This document shows, piece after piece, positions 52,341 through 61,202 of a stretch of 64,000 nucleotides of DNA. The notes under the pieces are model-generated. The model had not been told where the DNA came from. It saw only the letters and a list, made by a program, of their open reading frames with translations, and searched no databases. The stretch is taken from contig DAIPGN010000001.1 of NCBI GenBank assembly GCA_036771835.1, positions 62,001 through 126,000 on the forward strand, in the 5' to 3' direction. This DNA comes from UBA4877 sp002399285 (GTDB lineage: Bacteria > Bacillota > Thermoanaerobacteria > Thermoanaerobacterales > UBA4877). A program made the translations under genes and the position numbers. Within the stretch, counting starts at the first letter, position 1; each line of letters opens with the position of its first letter.

Positions 52341-52369
52341 GCAGGAAAATACAAATAATTGTCGAATAT
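52341..52369 (+). promoter_or_regulatory. Sigma-H promoter with Spo0A box, spo0A gene
   Basis: GCAGGAAAA (52341-52349) matches the sigma-H -35 pattern RNAGGAWWW exactly. After 11 bases, GTCGAATAT (52361-52369) matches the -10 pattern RNNGAATWW exactly. TGTCGAA at 52360-52366 is a Spo0A box over the -10. This would allow sigma-H activation and direct feedback by Spo0A-phosphate. Confidence 0.8.
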
Positions 52370-52423
52370 AAAAGTGAATTGAATTTTGAATTTTTGATTT
52401 TATAGAGAGGGTGCTTTAAAGGG

Positions 52424-53218
52424 ATGGAAAAAACGTATGATATTGCTATCGTGGATGACAACAAAGAGTTTTGCTCAATACTTAAAGAATGTCTCGAAAA
52501 GGATGAGAGTTTTAAGATTGTAGGTATGGCCAACGATGGAAATCATGCTCTCAAGGTTATTCAGGAGACTCAGCCCGATCTAGTTGTTTTAGACATAATA
52601 ATGCCTTATCTGGATGGCCTGGGAGTACTGGAAAAATTGCCGATGCTGAGTCTGAATAAATTCCCCAGGATTATTATTCTATCTGCCGTGGGTCAGGACA
52701 CGATAACGCAAAAGGCAATATCCATGGGTATAGACTATTACATATTAAAGCCCTTTGATCTGGATACTTTTGTGCAGCGAGTCCGTGAAGTTTTGAATAT
52801 AAAGGGGAACAATCAATTCAAAGTCTATGAAATGCCTTCATTGAAATACAAAAATTCGCAGGAACCTGATATTGAACTCATGGTCACCAATATAATACAT
52901 GAGATAGGTATACCTGCGCATATAAAGGGATATGTCTATCTGAGGGATGCCATCATGATGGTAATAGATAATATGGATCTGCTTGGGGCAGTCACTAAAG
53001 AGCTCTATCCCGCTATAGCAAAAAAGTATAATACGACGTCCAGCAGAGTGGAAAGAGCTATAAGACATGCCATTGAGGTAGCTTGGGGCAGAGGAAAGAT
53101 CGAGACCATAGATAGTATTTTTGGCTATACGATTCAAAATGATAAGGGCAAACCTACCAACTCAGAATTTATAGCAATGATAGCGGATAAACTGAGATTA
53201 GAGTTAAAAGTGAGTTGA
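52424..53218 (+). CDS. spo0A: Sporulation master regulator Spo0A
   Basis: This 264-residue response regulator has a receiver domain with acidic pocket D11-D12, phosphorylation site D57 (LVVLDIIMPYLDG) and K109, joined by a linker to the Spo0A C-terminal DNA-binding domain (residues about 145-264). The recognition helix TSSRVERAIRHAIEVAWGRG is conserved. It decides entry into sporulation. The spoIVB-spo0A order is a hallmark of spore formers. It has its own sigma-H promoter and terminator. Confidence 0.98.
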   Translation: MEKTYDIAIVDDNKEFCSILKECLEKDESFKIVGMANDGNHALKVIQETQPDLVVLDIIMPYLDGLGVLEKLPMLSLNKFPRIIILSAVGQDTITQKAISMGIDYYILKPFDLDTFVQRVREVLNIKGNNQFKVYEMPSLKYKNSQEPDIELMVTNIIHEIGIPAHIKGYVYLRDAIMMVIDNMDLLGAVTKELYPAIAKKYNTTSSRVERAIRHAIEVAWGRGKIETIDSIFGYTIQNDKGKPTNSEFIAMIADKLRLELKVS

Positions 53219-53240
53219 GCTTATCTCAACTCATTATTTT
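53211..53240 (+). terminator. Rho-independent terminator after spo0A
   Basis: TGAGTTGAG (53211-53219) pairs with CTCAACTCA (53225-53233), loop CTTAT, followed by TTATTTTTTT. The spo0A stop codon lies in the 5' arm. Confidence 0.92.
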
Positions 53241-53252
53241 TTTGCGCTTTTA

Positions 53253-53261
53253 TGTTATAAT
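53253..53261 (+). promoter_or_regulatory. Extended -10 promoter before steA
   Basis: TGTTATAAT (53253-53261) is a complete extended -10 element without a clear -35. It is right after the spo0A terminator and would drive steA and genes behind it. Confidence 0.5.
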
Positions 53262-53299
53262 ATATTTTTGATAGGCTAATTTTAAATGGATGTGATTTT

Positions 53300-54418
53300 A
53301 TGATCAAAGGAACGGCAAAGGTTGATAGAAGAACAAAAAATCTTTGTAAGAGATTAAAGCCCGGGGACATTGCCGTTATCTATCATCGAGATGTGGATGA
53401 AATCGCTGCGGAAACTCTGGTAAAGGCCAGAATAAAGGCAGTTATAAACGCAGACTTGTCAATAAGCTGCAGATATCCTAATGAAGGGCCTAAAATTCTT
53501 GTGGAAAATGGGATAAGGCTCATAGATAATGTGGGAGAGGATGTAGCAGGTAAAATAAAAGAGGGAGACACACTGCAGATAGATGATGAAGTAATCTATT
53601 GCAATGACATGTATATAGGGAAAGGTACTATTCTTGATGAGGAAAAAATAGAATTATTGATGGCAGAGTCGTATAAGAACCTGGACAAGGAGCTCGATAA
53701 GTTTATTGAAAACACCTTAGAATATGCAAAACGGGAGAAAGATTTTTTTATAAAAAAGGTTAAATTTCCAAAAGCGGTAGTAGACTTCAAGGGAAGGCAT
53801 GTACTGGTCGTTGTAAGGGGTAAAAATTTCAGGGAGGATCTAAATACCATACGTACCTACATAGATGAGATAAAGCCTGTTCTTATCGGCGTGGACGGCG
53901 GCGGCGACGCATTGTTGGAAAACGGCTACATTCCCGATATTATTGTGGGAGATATGGACAGCGTCTCGGATAAATGCCTTAAAAGCTGTAAACAGATAAT
54001 AGTACATGCGTATACCGATGGGCGCGCGCCGGGTTTAAAAAGAGTCAATGATCTTGGCTTAAAGGCAGATGTTGTGCCCATGCCGGGTACGAGTGAAGAT
54101 ATTGCCTTACTGATGGCCTATGAACTGGGTGCGGATCTTATCGTAGCGTTAGGGACTCATACGAACATGATAGACTTCTTGGAAAAGGGACGTAAGGGCA
54201 TGGCAAGTACCTTCTTAGTCAGGCTGAAGATCGGTTCAAAACTGATGGATGCCAAGGGGGTAAGTAAATTGTATCGTTCGGGCGTAAAGCTGAGCTATAT
54301 TCTGGGGATAGCGATATCGGCACTTTTGCCTATAAGCGTGGTATTTTTAATGTCACCTCCGATGCAGCAGTTTTTTAACATAATAAGATTGAGGATAAAA
54401 CTAACTTTGGGTATATAA
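53300..54418 (+). CDS. steA: SteA-like septation protein (thiamin pyrophosphokinase-like fold)
   Basis: This 372-residue protein has an N-terminal domain, a TPK-like core (PVLIGVDGGGDALLENGYIP, DIIVGDMDSVSDKCL) and two C-terminal hydrophobic stretches around residues 328-350. In corynebacteria SteA and SteB form a complex linked to cell division and envelope growth. The adjacent steB-like gene supports this. It keeps the GDMDS motif, so nucleotide or diphosphate binding is plausible. Confidence 0.88.
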   Translation: MIKGTAKVDRRTKNLCKRLKPGDIAVIYHRDVDEIAAETLVKARIKAVINADLSISCRYPNEGPKILVENGIRLIDNVGEDVAGKIKEGDTLQIDDEVIYCNDMYIGKGTILDEEKIELLMAESYKNLDKELDKFIENTLEYAKREKDFFIKKVKFPKAVVDFKGRHVLVVVRGKNFREDLNTIRTYIDEIKPVLIGVDGGGDALLENGYIPDIIVGDMDSVSDKCLKSCKQIIVHAYTDGRAPGLKRVNDLGLKADVVPMPGTSEDIALLMAYELGADLIVALGTHTNMIDFLEKGRKGMASTFLVRLKIGSKLMDAKGVSKLYRSGVKLSYILGIAISALLPISVVFLMSPPMQQFFNIIRLRIKLTLGI

Positions 54419-54430
54419 AGGGATGATTCA

Positions 54431-55309
54431 ATGTTTGTAAATACAAAATTTTATGTAATAACCATAGCATCAATATTTCTGGCGTTGGGTATTGGTATCT
54501 TCATCGGTTTTAATTTAGACAGCCAGGAACTCTATGTAGAGCAGCAGAATTCATTGATCAACGAAATGACGCAGAGATTTGATGAGATAAAGCAGGAGAA
54601 TATTGATCTGAATAACAAGAATTCAGAGCTTCAGAGTGATATTAACCTCTATCAGCAGTATTCCGAGGGAGTTTTTCCGGTTTTTGCTAAAAACAGGCTT
54701 AGCGGTATAAATGTCGCGCTTATAGAGACCACTGACGATTATATCTATTCATCTCTGAAAAATACGCTCAATACTGCGGGAGCCAATGTCGTCAGTATTA
54801 CCTCGGTACATGGGAAAATAAAGGACAGCATATCGGATGATACATTGAAGGATATGATTATGAACGGCCTTTCATTGAACGATGTGAATAAAAACAATAT
54901 TCCTCAGCTCGTGAGCGAAGTTATAGCACAAAATGTGGTAGGCAACAAATATGAAGATATAATGAAGTATCTAAATGAAAATGATTATATCGCGGCGAGG
55001 GGGAATTATTCCCTTCCCGTAGATTATGTAATAATCGCGGGAGGTAGTTTGGAAGACGATAATCTTATCAATGCGATTGACATACCTATCATAAAGACAA
55101 TAAAAAAGGATCAGATACCCATCATTGGGGTTGAGAGAAGCGATGTTAAAGTATCTTATGTAGACGGCTACAAAAAGGAGAAGATTTCTACTGTAGATAA
55201 TGTGGAGAATGTCATGGGCGAGACCTCGATGATCATAGTGATGCAGGGTATTGAAGGCAATTACGGCGTTAAGAAGTCGGCGGCTTCACTAATGCCTGCT
55301 ATGAACTGA
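54431..55309 (+). CDS. steB: SteB-like / MctB family membrane protein
   Basis: This 292-residue protein has one N-terminal membrane segment (residues 5-28), a coiled coil (EQQNSLINEMTQRFDEIKQE, residues 37-75) and a soluble domain outside the cell. It is often named copper transporter MctB, but in actinobacteria the steA-adjacent form (SteB) works with SteA at division sites. A copper role has no support in this context. Confidence 0.85.
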   Translation: MFVNTKFYVITIASIFLALGIGIFIGFNLDSQELYVEQQNSLINEMTQRFDEIKQENIDLNNKNSELQSDINLYQQYSEGVFPVFAKNRLSGINVALIETTDDYIYSSLKNTLNTAGANVVSITSVHGKIKDSISDDTLKDMIMNGLSLNDVNKNNIPQLVSEVIAQNVVGNKYEDIMKYLNENDYIAARGNYSLPVDYVIIAGGSLEDDNLINAIDIPIIKTIKKDQIPIIGVERSDVKVSYVDGYKKEKISTVDNVENVMGETSMIIVMQGIEGNYGVKKSAASLMPAMN

Positions 55310-55318
55310 GGTGACTCG

Positions 55319-55981
55319 ATGAATATTGGCGCTATTATTCCATGCTATAATGAAGGAGATATCATTGAATATACCGTTAAAGCTTTAAGGGAACTGGGGG
55401 CCTTTGATGAGATCATAGTTGTGGACGACGGTTCCGTGGATGATACTTTTATAAAAGCGAGAGACTGCGGTGTCAAGTGTATTAGGTTGGACAAAAACAG
55501 AGGCAAGGGAAACGCCGTAAGAGAAGGACTCAAATGTATAGATACGGATATTATTGCGCTTATAGACGGTGACGTCGGTTCTACCGCCGGCGAGATGTCC
55601 AAGGTATTGGCGCCGGTCATTGAGGGCCGGGCCGATGTGGCCATAGCCGTTTTTCCCAAAAGTAATAAAAAGGGCGGTTTTGGATTCGTAAAGGGATTGA
55701 CGCGTAGGGGCCTGAAGCTTTTGACGGGTAAGACGGTTGATTCGGCTCTGTCGGGGCAGAGAGTATACAAGAGAGAGCTTATAGAAAAGCTTTGGATCCC
55801 CGACGGTTACGGAATGGAGTTTGCCATGACCGCCGAGACGTTGAAGCTTGGCTGCAAAATTGCTGAGGTGGAAGTTAATATGTCCCATAAGGCTACCGGG
55901 AGGAGTTTTAAGGATTTTCTGCATAGGGGCAGACAGTTTAAGGATATATTCAAGACCATAATAGTTGAAGCTTTGAGGTGA
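55319..55981 (+). CDS. Glycosyltransferase family 2
   Basis: This 220-residue GT-A enzyme begins IGAIIPCYNEGDIIEYTVKA and has VVDDGSVDDT and LIDGDVGS, the nucleotide-sugar motifs. Its C-terminal part includes YGMEFAMTAETLKLG. It is similar to polyprenyl-phosphate sugar transferases but has no membrane segment. It stands between steB and a MraY-like gene, so a sugar added to a lipid carrier or wall polymer is likely. The partial gene at the window end is of the same family. Confidence 0.85.
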   Translation: MNIGAIIPCYNEGDIIEYTVKALRELGAFDEIIVVDDGSVDDTFIKARDCGVKCIRLDKNRGKGNAVREGLKCIDTDIIALIDGDVGSTAGEMSKVLAPVIEGRADVAIAVFPKSNKKGGFGFVKGLTRRGLKLLTGKTVDSALSGQRVYKRELIEKLWIPDGYGMEFAMTAETLKLGCKIAEVEVNMSHKATGRSFKDFLHRGRQFKDIFKTIIVEALR

Positions 55982-55985
55982 TGAT

Positions 55986-56789
55986 ATGTGGTACATTATT
56001 TCCCTGGTAATATCTGTAATTTTATCAGTGCTGTTCAAGAATATGATCGGTGGACTTCTTACCGAAAGAGGATGCCTTAATATAAACTACCTGGGAAATG
56101 ATATACCGGTGGGTATGGGTCTTATGTTCATTCCCGTGATCATTTTAGGTTCCATTCCCCTTTTAAACGTAATAGGCGACAGGACATTTATGTTTGACTA
56201 CATTATAGGCGTAGTCGTAATGGGCCTAGCCGGCTTTATTGATGACACTCTGGGAGACGGAAGCGTCAAGGGGCTCAAGGGCCATATCGGAAAGCTTATG
56301 CATGGGAACCTCACGACTGGCGGCCTAAAAGCAGTGTCCGGACTTATGATGGCGGCATTTATATCCTTTATAATAAGTGCCTCGGCAATAGACTTTCTGC
56401 TGAATGCATTGATAATAACGCTGTCGACCAACTTTTTAAATCTTTTGGATTTACGACCCGGCCGCTCGATCAAGGGATTTCTGGCGGTAATTTTACTGGT
56501 TCTTGCATTCGATTACTCCCGTGACATGGCGGTGATACTGCCCCTGCTGTGCTCCGTTTTAATATATATGAGAGATGATCTGAAAGCTGATTCCATGCTG
56601 GGGGACACGGGCTCTAACATTCTTGGGATATCTGCCGGCGTTTTTATCGCCTTTTTTGGCTCCTGGTATTTTAAAATAATATGGTCGATATTTCTAATAG
56701 CGATACATATCTATACGGAAAGATATTCTTTGACAGGATTGATCGAGGGCAACAAGGTACTTAAATTTTTGGATGAATTGGGAAGATAA
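55986..56789 (+). CDS. MraY/WecA-like membrane sugar-phosphate transferase homolog
   Basis: This 267-residue protein has about eight membrane segments and remnants of the PNPT family motifs: GFIDDTLGD (the DD motif), NFLNLLDLRPGRSIKG (in place of the usual N-x-x-N-x-x-DG) and LGDTGSNILG. It is shorter than MraY (about 320) and lacks the C-terminal HIH-type motif, so it may transfer another sugar phosphate or have lost activity. Neighbouring glycosyltransferase and L,D-transpeptidase suggest a wall-related role. Confidence 0.75.
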   Translation: MWYIISLVISVILSVLFKNMIGGLLTERGCLNINYLGNDIPVGMGLMFIPVIILGSIPLLNVIGDRTFMFDYIIGVVVMGLAGFIDDTLGDGSVKGLKGHIGKLMHGNLTTGGLKAVSGLMMAAFISFIISASAIDFLLNALIITLSTNFLNLLDLRPGRSIKGFLAVILLVLAFDYSRDMAVILPLLCSVLIYMRDDLKADSMLGDTGSNILGISAGVFIAFFGSWYFKIIWSIFLIAIHIYTERYSLTGLIEGNKVLKFLDELGR

Positions 56790-56851
56790 CAGTCATATAT
56801 TTTTTCTCCGCTATGTAAATATTTTATATATTAACATTGCAGGAGGAAAAC

Positions 56852-57526
56852 ATGAAAAAGAAGAAATTATTGATTTTCATTTTATTGACCATAATTATAT
56901 TATTGATCGTCTCACCTATGATGATACGTGGGGAAAAAGCGGAGGACAACAGATATAAGATATTGATCGATGCGGAGGAGACCAGGCTTTATCTTTTGGA
57001 GAACAACAGCCTTATAAAATCATATCCCATAGCGATCGGTAAATTTAATACGCCTTCGCCCCTGGGATATTATAAGATAGTAAACAAATCATTTTGGGGA
57101 GGTGCCTTCGGGACCCGCTGGATGGGTCTTAACGTACCGTGGGGAAGTTATGGCATACATGGGACGAATAGACCGGGTTCGATCGGCTGGGCCGCATCTC
57201 ACGGCTGCTTCAGAATGAGAAACAAGGATGTGGAGGAACTATATTCCAAGGTGCCTTTGGGTACGCCGGTAATAGTATACGGAGGGCAGTATGGACTATT
57301 GGGAAATGGATATCGCCGCCTGATACCGGGCGATAGGGGTTCTCAGGTATTGGCCGTGCAGATCAAGCTGACGCAGCTGGGATATTACAGCGGAACGCTT
57401 GACGGAATCTATGGTCCGGGTATGGAAGAATCCGTACTTAAGTTCAAGCTGGATAACGGACTTCCATATAACAAGGATATAACGGAAAATATTTATATGG
57501 CTCTTGGATTGACATTGTTTGAATAA
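56852..57526 (+). CDS. L,D-transpeptidase with peptidoglycan-binding domain
   Basis: This 224-residue exported protein has a membrane anchor (residues 5-22), a YkuD domain with the catalytic motif HGTN...SHGCFRM (H117, C119) and a C-terminal peptidoglycan-binding 1 domain (VLAVQIKLTQLGYYSGTLDG, residues 160-224). It forms 3-3 crosslinks or modifies wall or spore cortex. The ATG at 56852 is preceded by GGAGG. Confidence 0.92.
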   Translation: MKKKKLLIFILLTIIILLIVSPMMIRGEKAEDNRYKILIDAEETRLYLLENNSLIKSYPIAIGKFNTPSPLGYYKIVNKSFWGGAFGTRWMGLNVPWGSYGIHGTNRPGSIGWAASHGCFRMRNKDVEELYSKVPLGTPVIVYGGQYGLLGNGYRRLIPGDRGSQVLAVQIKLTQLGYYSGTLDGIYGPGMEESVLKFKLDNGLPYNKDITENIYMALGLTLFE

Positions 57527-57541
57527 GGGTGATGGATACCG

Positions 57542-58633
57542 ATGATAAAACTAAAAAAAGGCATTATTACAAAGATCATGCATAATGACGATCAAATGCA
57601 GGAGCTCTCGGTACTTGTAGACGATGAGAACGCTTCGGCTATAAATTATACTGTCTTTACGGGCAAGGCAAATATAGGCGACTGCGTAATACTTAACACT
57701 ACCGCTACTTCTCTGGGTCTGGGTACCGGAGGATACGACTTTGTCATATGCAATATCAGTAGGGACGGCGGCTATGAGACGTCCGGCTCCGGGCACATAA
57801 TGAAGCTTCGCTATACGCCGTTACAGCACAGCATATTGAGTGTGGAAGAGGATGACAGCCCATATAGGGAGAAGATAATGGGATTTAAAGATCTTGGAGG
57901 CACATATGTCATTGTCTGCCCTCTGCACAGCATGATGGCAATCACTGCCGCCGCTTTAAAATACTTGGATGAAGATGTCACGACAGCTTATATTATGACG
58001 GATACCGGCAGCCTGCCGATGGCGTTCAGCAAAATGGTAAGGGAATTAAAGGAAAAGCGGGTGCTGGATGCAACGGTAACGATAGGCCAGGCCTTCGGCG
58101 GGGATTATGAGGCGGTAAATATATATACCGGTCTGATCACAGCAAAAGAGGTATGCTCCGCCGACGTGATACTTGTGTCCATGGGGCCGGGTATTACCGG
58201 CACTGGAACAAAGTATGGCTTTTCCGGTGCAGATGAAGGCCATATCATTGATGGGGTCAATGATCTTAAGGGAAGTCCCATATACATACCGAGGATAAGT
58301 TTTGCCGATCCGCGGGAGAGGCATAGGGGAATAAGCCATCATTCCATGACGGCATTAAAGGAGCTGTGTCATACCCACTGTGATATCTCATTGCCGGAGA
58401 TGGATAGTTCCTCCCGCGGAGCAATAGACGCACAGCTGGATGAATTAGCTGCCACCGGTAGATATGATTTCCGCGTCCAAGACGGAAAATATATAATAGA
58501 CGCAATGGAAAAATTCGATTTGAGCATACGTACGATGGGCAGAGTATATGAAGATGACCCGTATTTTTATAAAACCTGCGCCGCGGCGGCGAAATACGTG
58601 TCGGACAAAATTAAAATGAGCGAGGAGAAATGA
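57542..58633 (+). CDS. DUF3866 family protein
   Basis: This 363-residue soluble protein matches DUF3866 (LSVLVDDENASAINYTVFTG, LRYTPLQHSILSVEE, VSMGPGITGTGTKYGFSG). Function is unknown in all members; the glycine-rich segment suggests nucleotide or phosphate binding. It overlaps the Nudix gene by 4 bases, which suggests a shared nucleotide-related role. Confidence 0.85.
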   Translation: MIKLKKGIITKIMHNDDQMQELSVLVDDENASAINYTVFTGKANIGDCVILNTTATSLGLGTGGYDFVICNISRDGGYETSGSGHIMKLRYTPLQHSILSVEEDDSPYREKIMGFKDLGGTYVIVCPLHSMMAITAAALKYLDEDVTTAYIMTDTGSLPMAFSKMVRELKEKRVLDATVTIGQAFGGDYEAVNIYTGLITAKEVCSADVILVSMGPGITGTGTKYGFSGADEGHIIDGVNDLKGSPIYIPRISFADPRERHRGISHHSMTALKELCHTHCDISLPEMDSSSRGAIDAQLDELAATGRYDFRVQDGKYIIDAMEKFDLSIRTMGRVYEDDPYFYKTCAAAAKYVSDKIKMSEEK

Positions 58634-59169
58634 TGGATAAAAAAGAGATAACTTTAAACAGCAAAAAGATATACAATGGAAGGATAATAGACCTCAAGGT
58701 CGAGGAAGTATTATTGCCCAACGGCAAAACAGCGGGAAGAGAAATAGTTGAGCACAGAGGGGCAGTCGCGGTCTTGCCTTTAACTAAGGATGGTAAAGTT
58801 ATCATGGTGGAACAATACAGAAAGCCGGCTGAACAGGAACTGTGGGAGATCCCCGCCGGTAAACTGGAGCAGGATGAAACGCCGGAAGAGTGCGCACGCC
58901 GGGAGTTGGAAGAGGAGACGGGGTATAAAGGGCACATTCGAAATTTATTTGGATTTTACACATCTCCCGGTTTTTCCAATGAATTTCTCTATCTGTATGT
59001 AGCGGCGGACCTTGTGCGGGGCAAGCAGCATCTCGACCCCGATGAGTTTTTAGATATTAGGGAGTTTACAGTGGATGAGCTCAAAGATCTCGCCTTGTCG
59101 GGCATGATAAAAGACGCAAAGACCCTTATAGCCATTGAGTATTTATTTACGGGCTGGATGGAGCCTTAG
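58630..59169 (+). CDS. nudF: Nudix hydrolase, ADP-ribose pyrophosphatase-like
   Basis: This 179-residue enzyme has the Nudix box GX5EX7REUXEEXGU as GKLEQDETPEECARRELEEETGY split near residue 77 to 99. The upstream segment VAVLPLTKDGKVIMVEQYRK is typical of ADP-ribose pyrophosphatases. It cleans up ADP-ribose. It ends in Met-Glu-Pro on an inverted repeat shared with the opposite gene. Confidence 0.9.
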   Translation: MMDKKEITLNSKKIYNGRIIDLKVEEVLLPNGKTAGREIVEHRGAVAVLPLTKDGKVIMVEQYRKPAEQELWEIPAGKLEQDETPEECARRELEEETGYKGHIRNLFGFYTSPGFSNEFLYLYVAADLVRGKQHLDPDEFLDIREFTVDELKDLALSGMIKDAKTLIAIEYLFTGWMEP

Positions 59170-59183
59170 TCTAAGGCTCCATC
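59157..59183. terminator. Bidirectional terminator made of two converging gene ends
   Basis: GATGGAGCCTTAG (59157-59169) and CTAAGGCTCCATC (59171-59183) form a perfect 13-bp inverted repeat with one base between. Each arm contains the last codons and TAG stop of one gene, so both proteins end in Met-Glu-Pro. No strong T run follows in the plus direction. Confidence 0.7.
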
Positions 59184-61084
59184 AATTCTTCCCATTGCTT
59201 ATAATATTCATCCAGATCTGTTTTGAGCTGATTGTATCTTAGAACGGTTTCTCTGGCGAGATAATCATCCTGATACAGCGAAGGGTCTGCCATCTTTCCT
59301 TCCAACGTTTTTATCTCGTCCTCGGCTGCCTCGATCAAGTTTTCCAGATCCTTCAGTTTTTGGCGTGCTGCCTTGCGTTCATTTATTTCATCTCGTTCTC
59401 TTTTAAATATATTGGCACGCTCGGTCTTGCCCATAACATGGGGAGAGGTATCGCCGCTTTCCATATTGTTTAATCTGCGCTTCTTATCAACATAATAGGA
59501 ATAATTGCCAAGGTATTCGGTGATCTTTCCGTCTTCCAATTCCAAAACCCTGTCCGCAAGTTTATTTATAAAGTATCTGTCATGGGATACGAATAACACC
59601 GTGCCCTTATACCTGGAAGTCGCATCCTCTATTATCTCCTTTGAAGGTATGTCAAGGTGATTTGTAGGTTCGTCGAGCAAAAGCAGATTGGCCTTGGATA
59701 TTACCAATTTTGCAAAGGAGAGCCTTATGAGCTCGCCGCCGCTCAGCGTGGATACCTTTTTAAATACATCGTCGCCGACAAATAGAAAATAGCTCAACAG
59801 ATTTCTTATCTCCCCTTGTTTCAAGGAAGTATCCACAGACCATATCTCATCCATCAAGGTATTTTCAAAATTAAGATCGGTCCTCTCCTGGCTCAGATAG
59901 TTTAGAGCCATCCGCCTCCCATATATGACCTCGCCCGCGGAGGGCTGTAAAATTCCCGCCAATATCTTCAGCAGGGTGGTTTTACCCGAACCGTTTGGAC
60001 CTATAAGCGCGACTTTCTCCCCCTTTTTTATGGAGATATTTATATTGCCGAAGATCTTCTTTCCGTCAAAGTCCTGAATAACATTATCGGTCTTGATGAC
60101 TATATTGCTTGACTCGGACTGCAGTTTAAAATCGAGCCTCATCTTTGCCTGCCTTTTAGGCTTTTCGATCACCTTTATTCTTTCCAGCATTTTTTCCTTG
60201 CTGGATGCGATCTTTACGCTCTTTTCCGTGTTTCTCTGCTTCTGCACCTCTATTATATTCATTAACCTGTCTATTTCCCTCTGTTGAATAATATAGTCCT
60301 TTTCCAGCTGCTTTCTCTTTTCTTCCTTCATCTTAATAAAATTATCATAATCGCCATTGTAGGCATCCAATGTGCAGTCATGAATTTCAAATATCTTGTT
60401 TACAAACCCATTCAGGAAGTATCTGTCGTGGGATACTGCTATGACCGATCTGTCATAGGACTTTAAATAGTCTTCCAGCCATTCGCACGAAGGTATGTCG
60501 AGATAATTGGTCGGTTCGTCAAGCAGAAGAAGATCGGGCTTTTTCTGAAGGATTTTAGCCAAGTTTATTTTATTTTTCTGACCGCCGCTGAATTTTGAAA
60601 TGGCACGGTCATAATCATCCTTAGTAAATCCCAAGCCATCCAGGGTTTTTCTGACGGTACTTTCATAGGCATAACCATTTTTGTTCTCATATTCTATCCT
60701 GACTTTCTCATATTGGTCAAACAGTTCATTATCGACCTCGCCCCTGGAACCCAATTCCGATATGCGGGTCTCGATAGATCTGAGCTGTTTTTCCAGCTCC
60801 ATTATATCTCCGTATTCATTTATCATTTCTTCCCAAAGGGTATTTTCAGAGGATATTACTGTGTTTTGCTCGAGATATCCTATGGAAAGCCCGGAAGCGA
60901 TCATAATATCTCCGCTGTCATGATCCAATTTCCCGGCTATTACATTGAGCAGCGTGGATTTTCCGCAGCCGTTATTGCCGACGATACCTATACGGTCATG
61001 GGCTTCGACGATAAAGTTTATATTTGTAATTACCTCGTTTATTCCGTATGACTTTGAAATATTTGTACATCGCATTATAGCCAT
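59171..61084 (-). CDS. ABC-F family ribosome-associated ATPase
   Basis: This 637-residue soluble protein has two ABC ATPase domains: Walker A GNNGCGKST and signature KFSGGQKNKINLA in the first, GPNGSGKTT and TLSGGELIRLSFA in the second. A linker lies between and a C-terminal coiled coil follows (residues 550-637). It has no membrane segments. ABC-F proteins act on stalled ribosomes or protect against antibiotics; this one resembles the YdiF/Uup group. ATG at 61084 is preferred since GGAGG is 7 bases upstream on the minus strand. Confidence 0.92.
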   Translation of the reverse strand: MAIMRCTNISKSYGINEVITNINFIVEAHDRIGIVGNNGCGKSTLLNVIAGKLDHDSGDIMIASGLSIGYLEQNTVISSENTLWEEMINEYGDIMELEKQLRSIETRISELGSRGEVDNELFDQYEKVRIEYENKNGYAYESTVRKTLDGLGFTKDDYDRAISKFSGGQKNKINLAKILQKKPDLLLLDEPTNYLDIPSCEWLEDYLKSYDRSVIAVSHDRYFLNGFVNKIFEIHDCTLDAYNGDYDNFIKMKEEKRKQLEKDYIIQQREIDRLMNIIEVQKQRNTEKSVKIASSKEKMLERIKVIEKPKRQAKMRLDFKLQSESSNIVIKTDNVIQDFDGKKIFGNINISIKKGEKVALIGPNGSGKTTLLKILAGILQPSAGEVIYGRRMALNYLSQERTDLNFENTLMDEIWSVDTSLKQGEIRNLLSYFLFVGDDVFKKVSTLSGGELIRLSFAKLVISKANLLLLDEPTNHLDIPSKEIIEDATSRYKGTVLFVSHDRYFINKLADRVLELEDGKITEYLGNYSYYVDKKRRLNNMESGDTSPHVMGKTERANIFKRERDEINERKAARQKLKDLENLIEAAEDEIKTLEGKMADPSLYQDDYLARETVLRYNQLKTDLDEYYKQWEELMEP

Positions 61085-61202
61085 ATTCATGCCTCCAATA
61101 ACAAGATTTTATCAAATCGGCGGCATTTTTTAAACCATATTCTTTGGGGTAATATTGTCCAATTAAAAATCATATCTTAAATTAGGATAGGAGGTAATAC
61201 TC

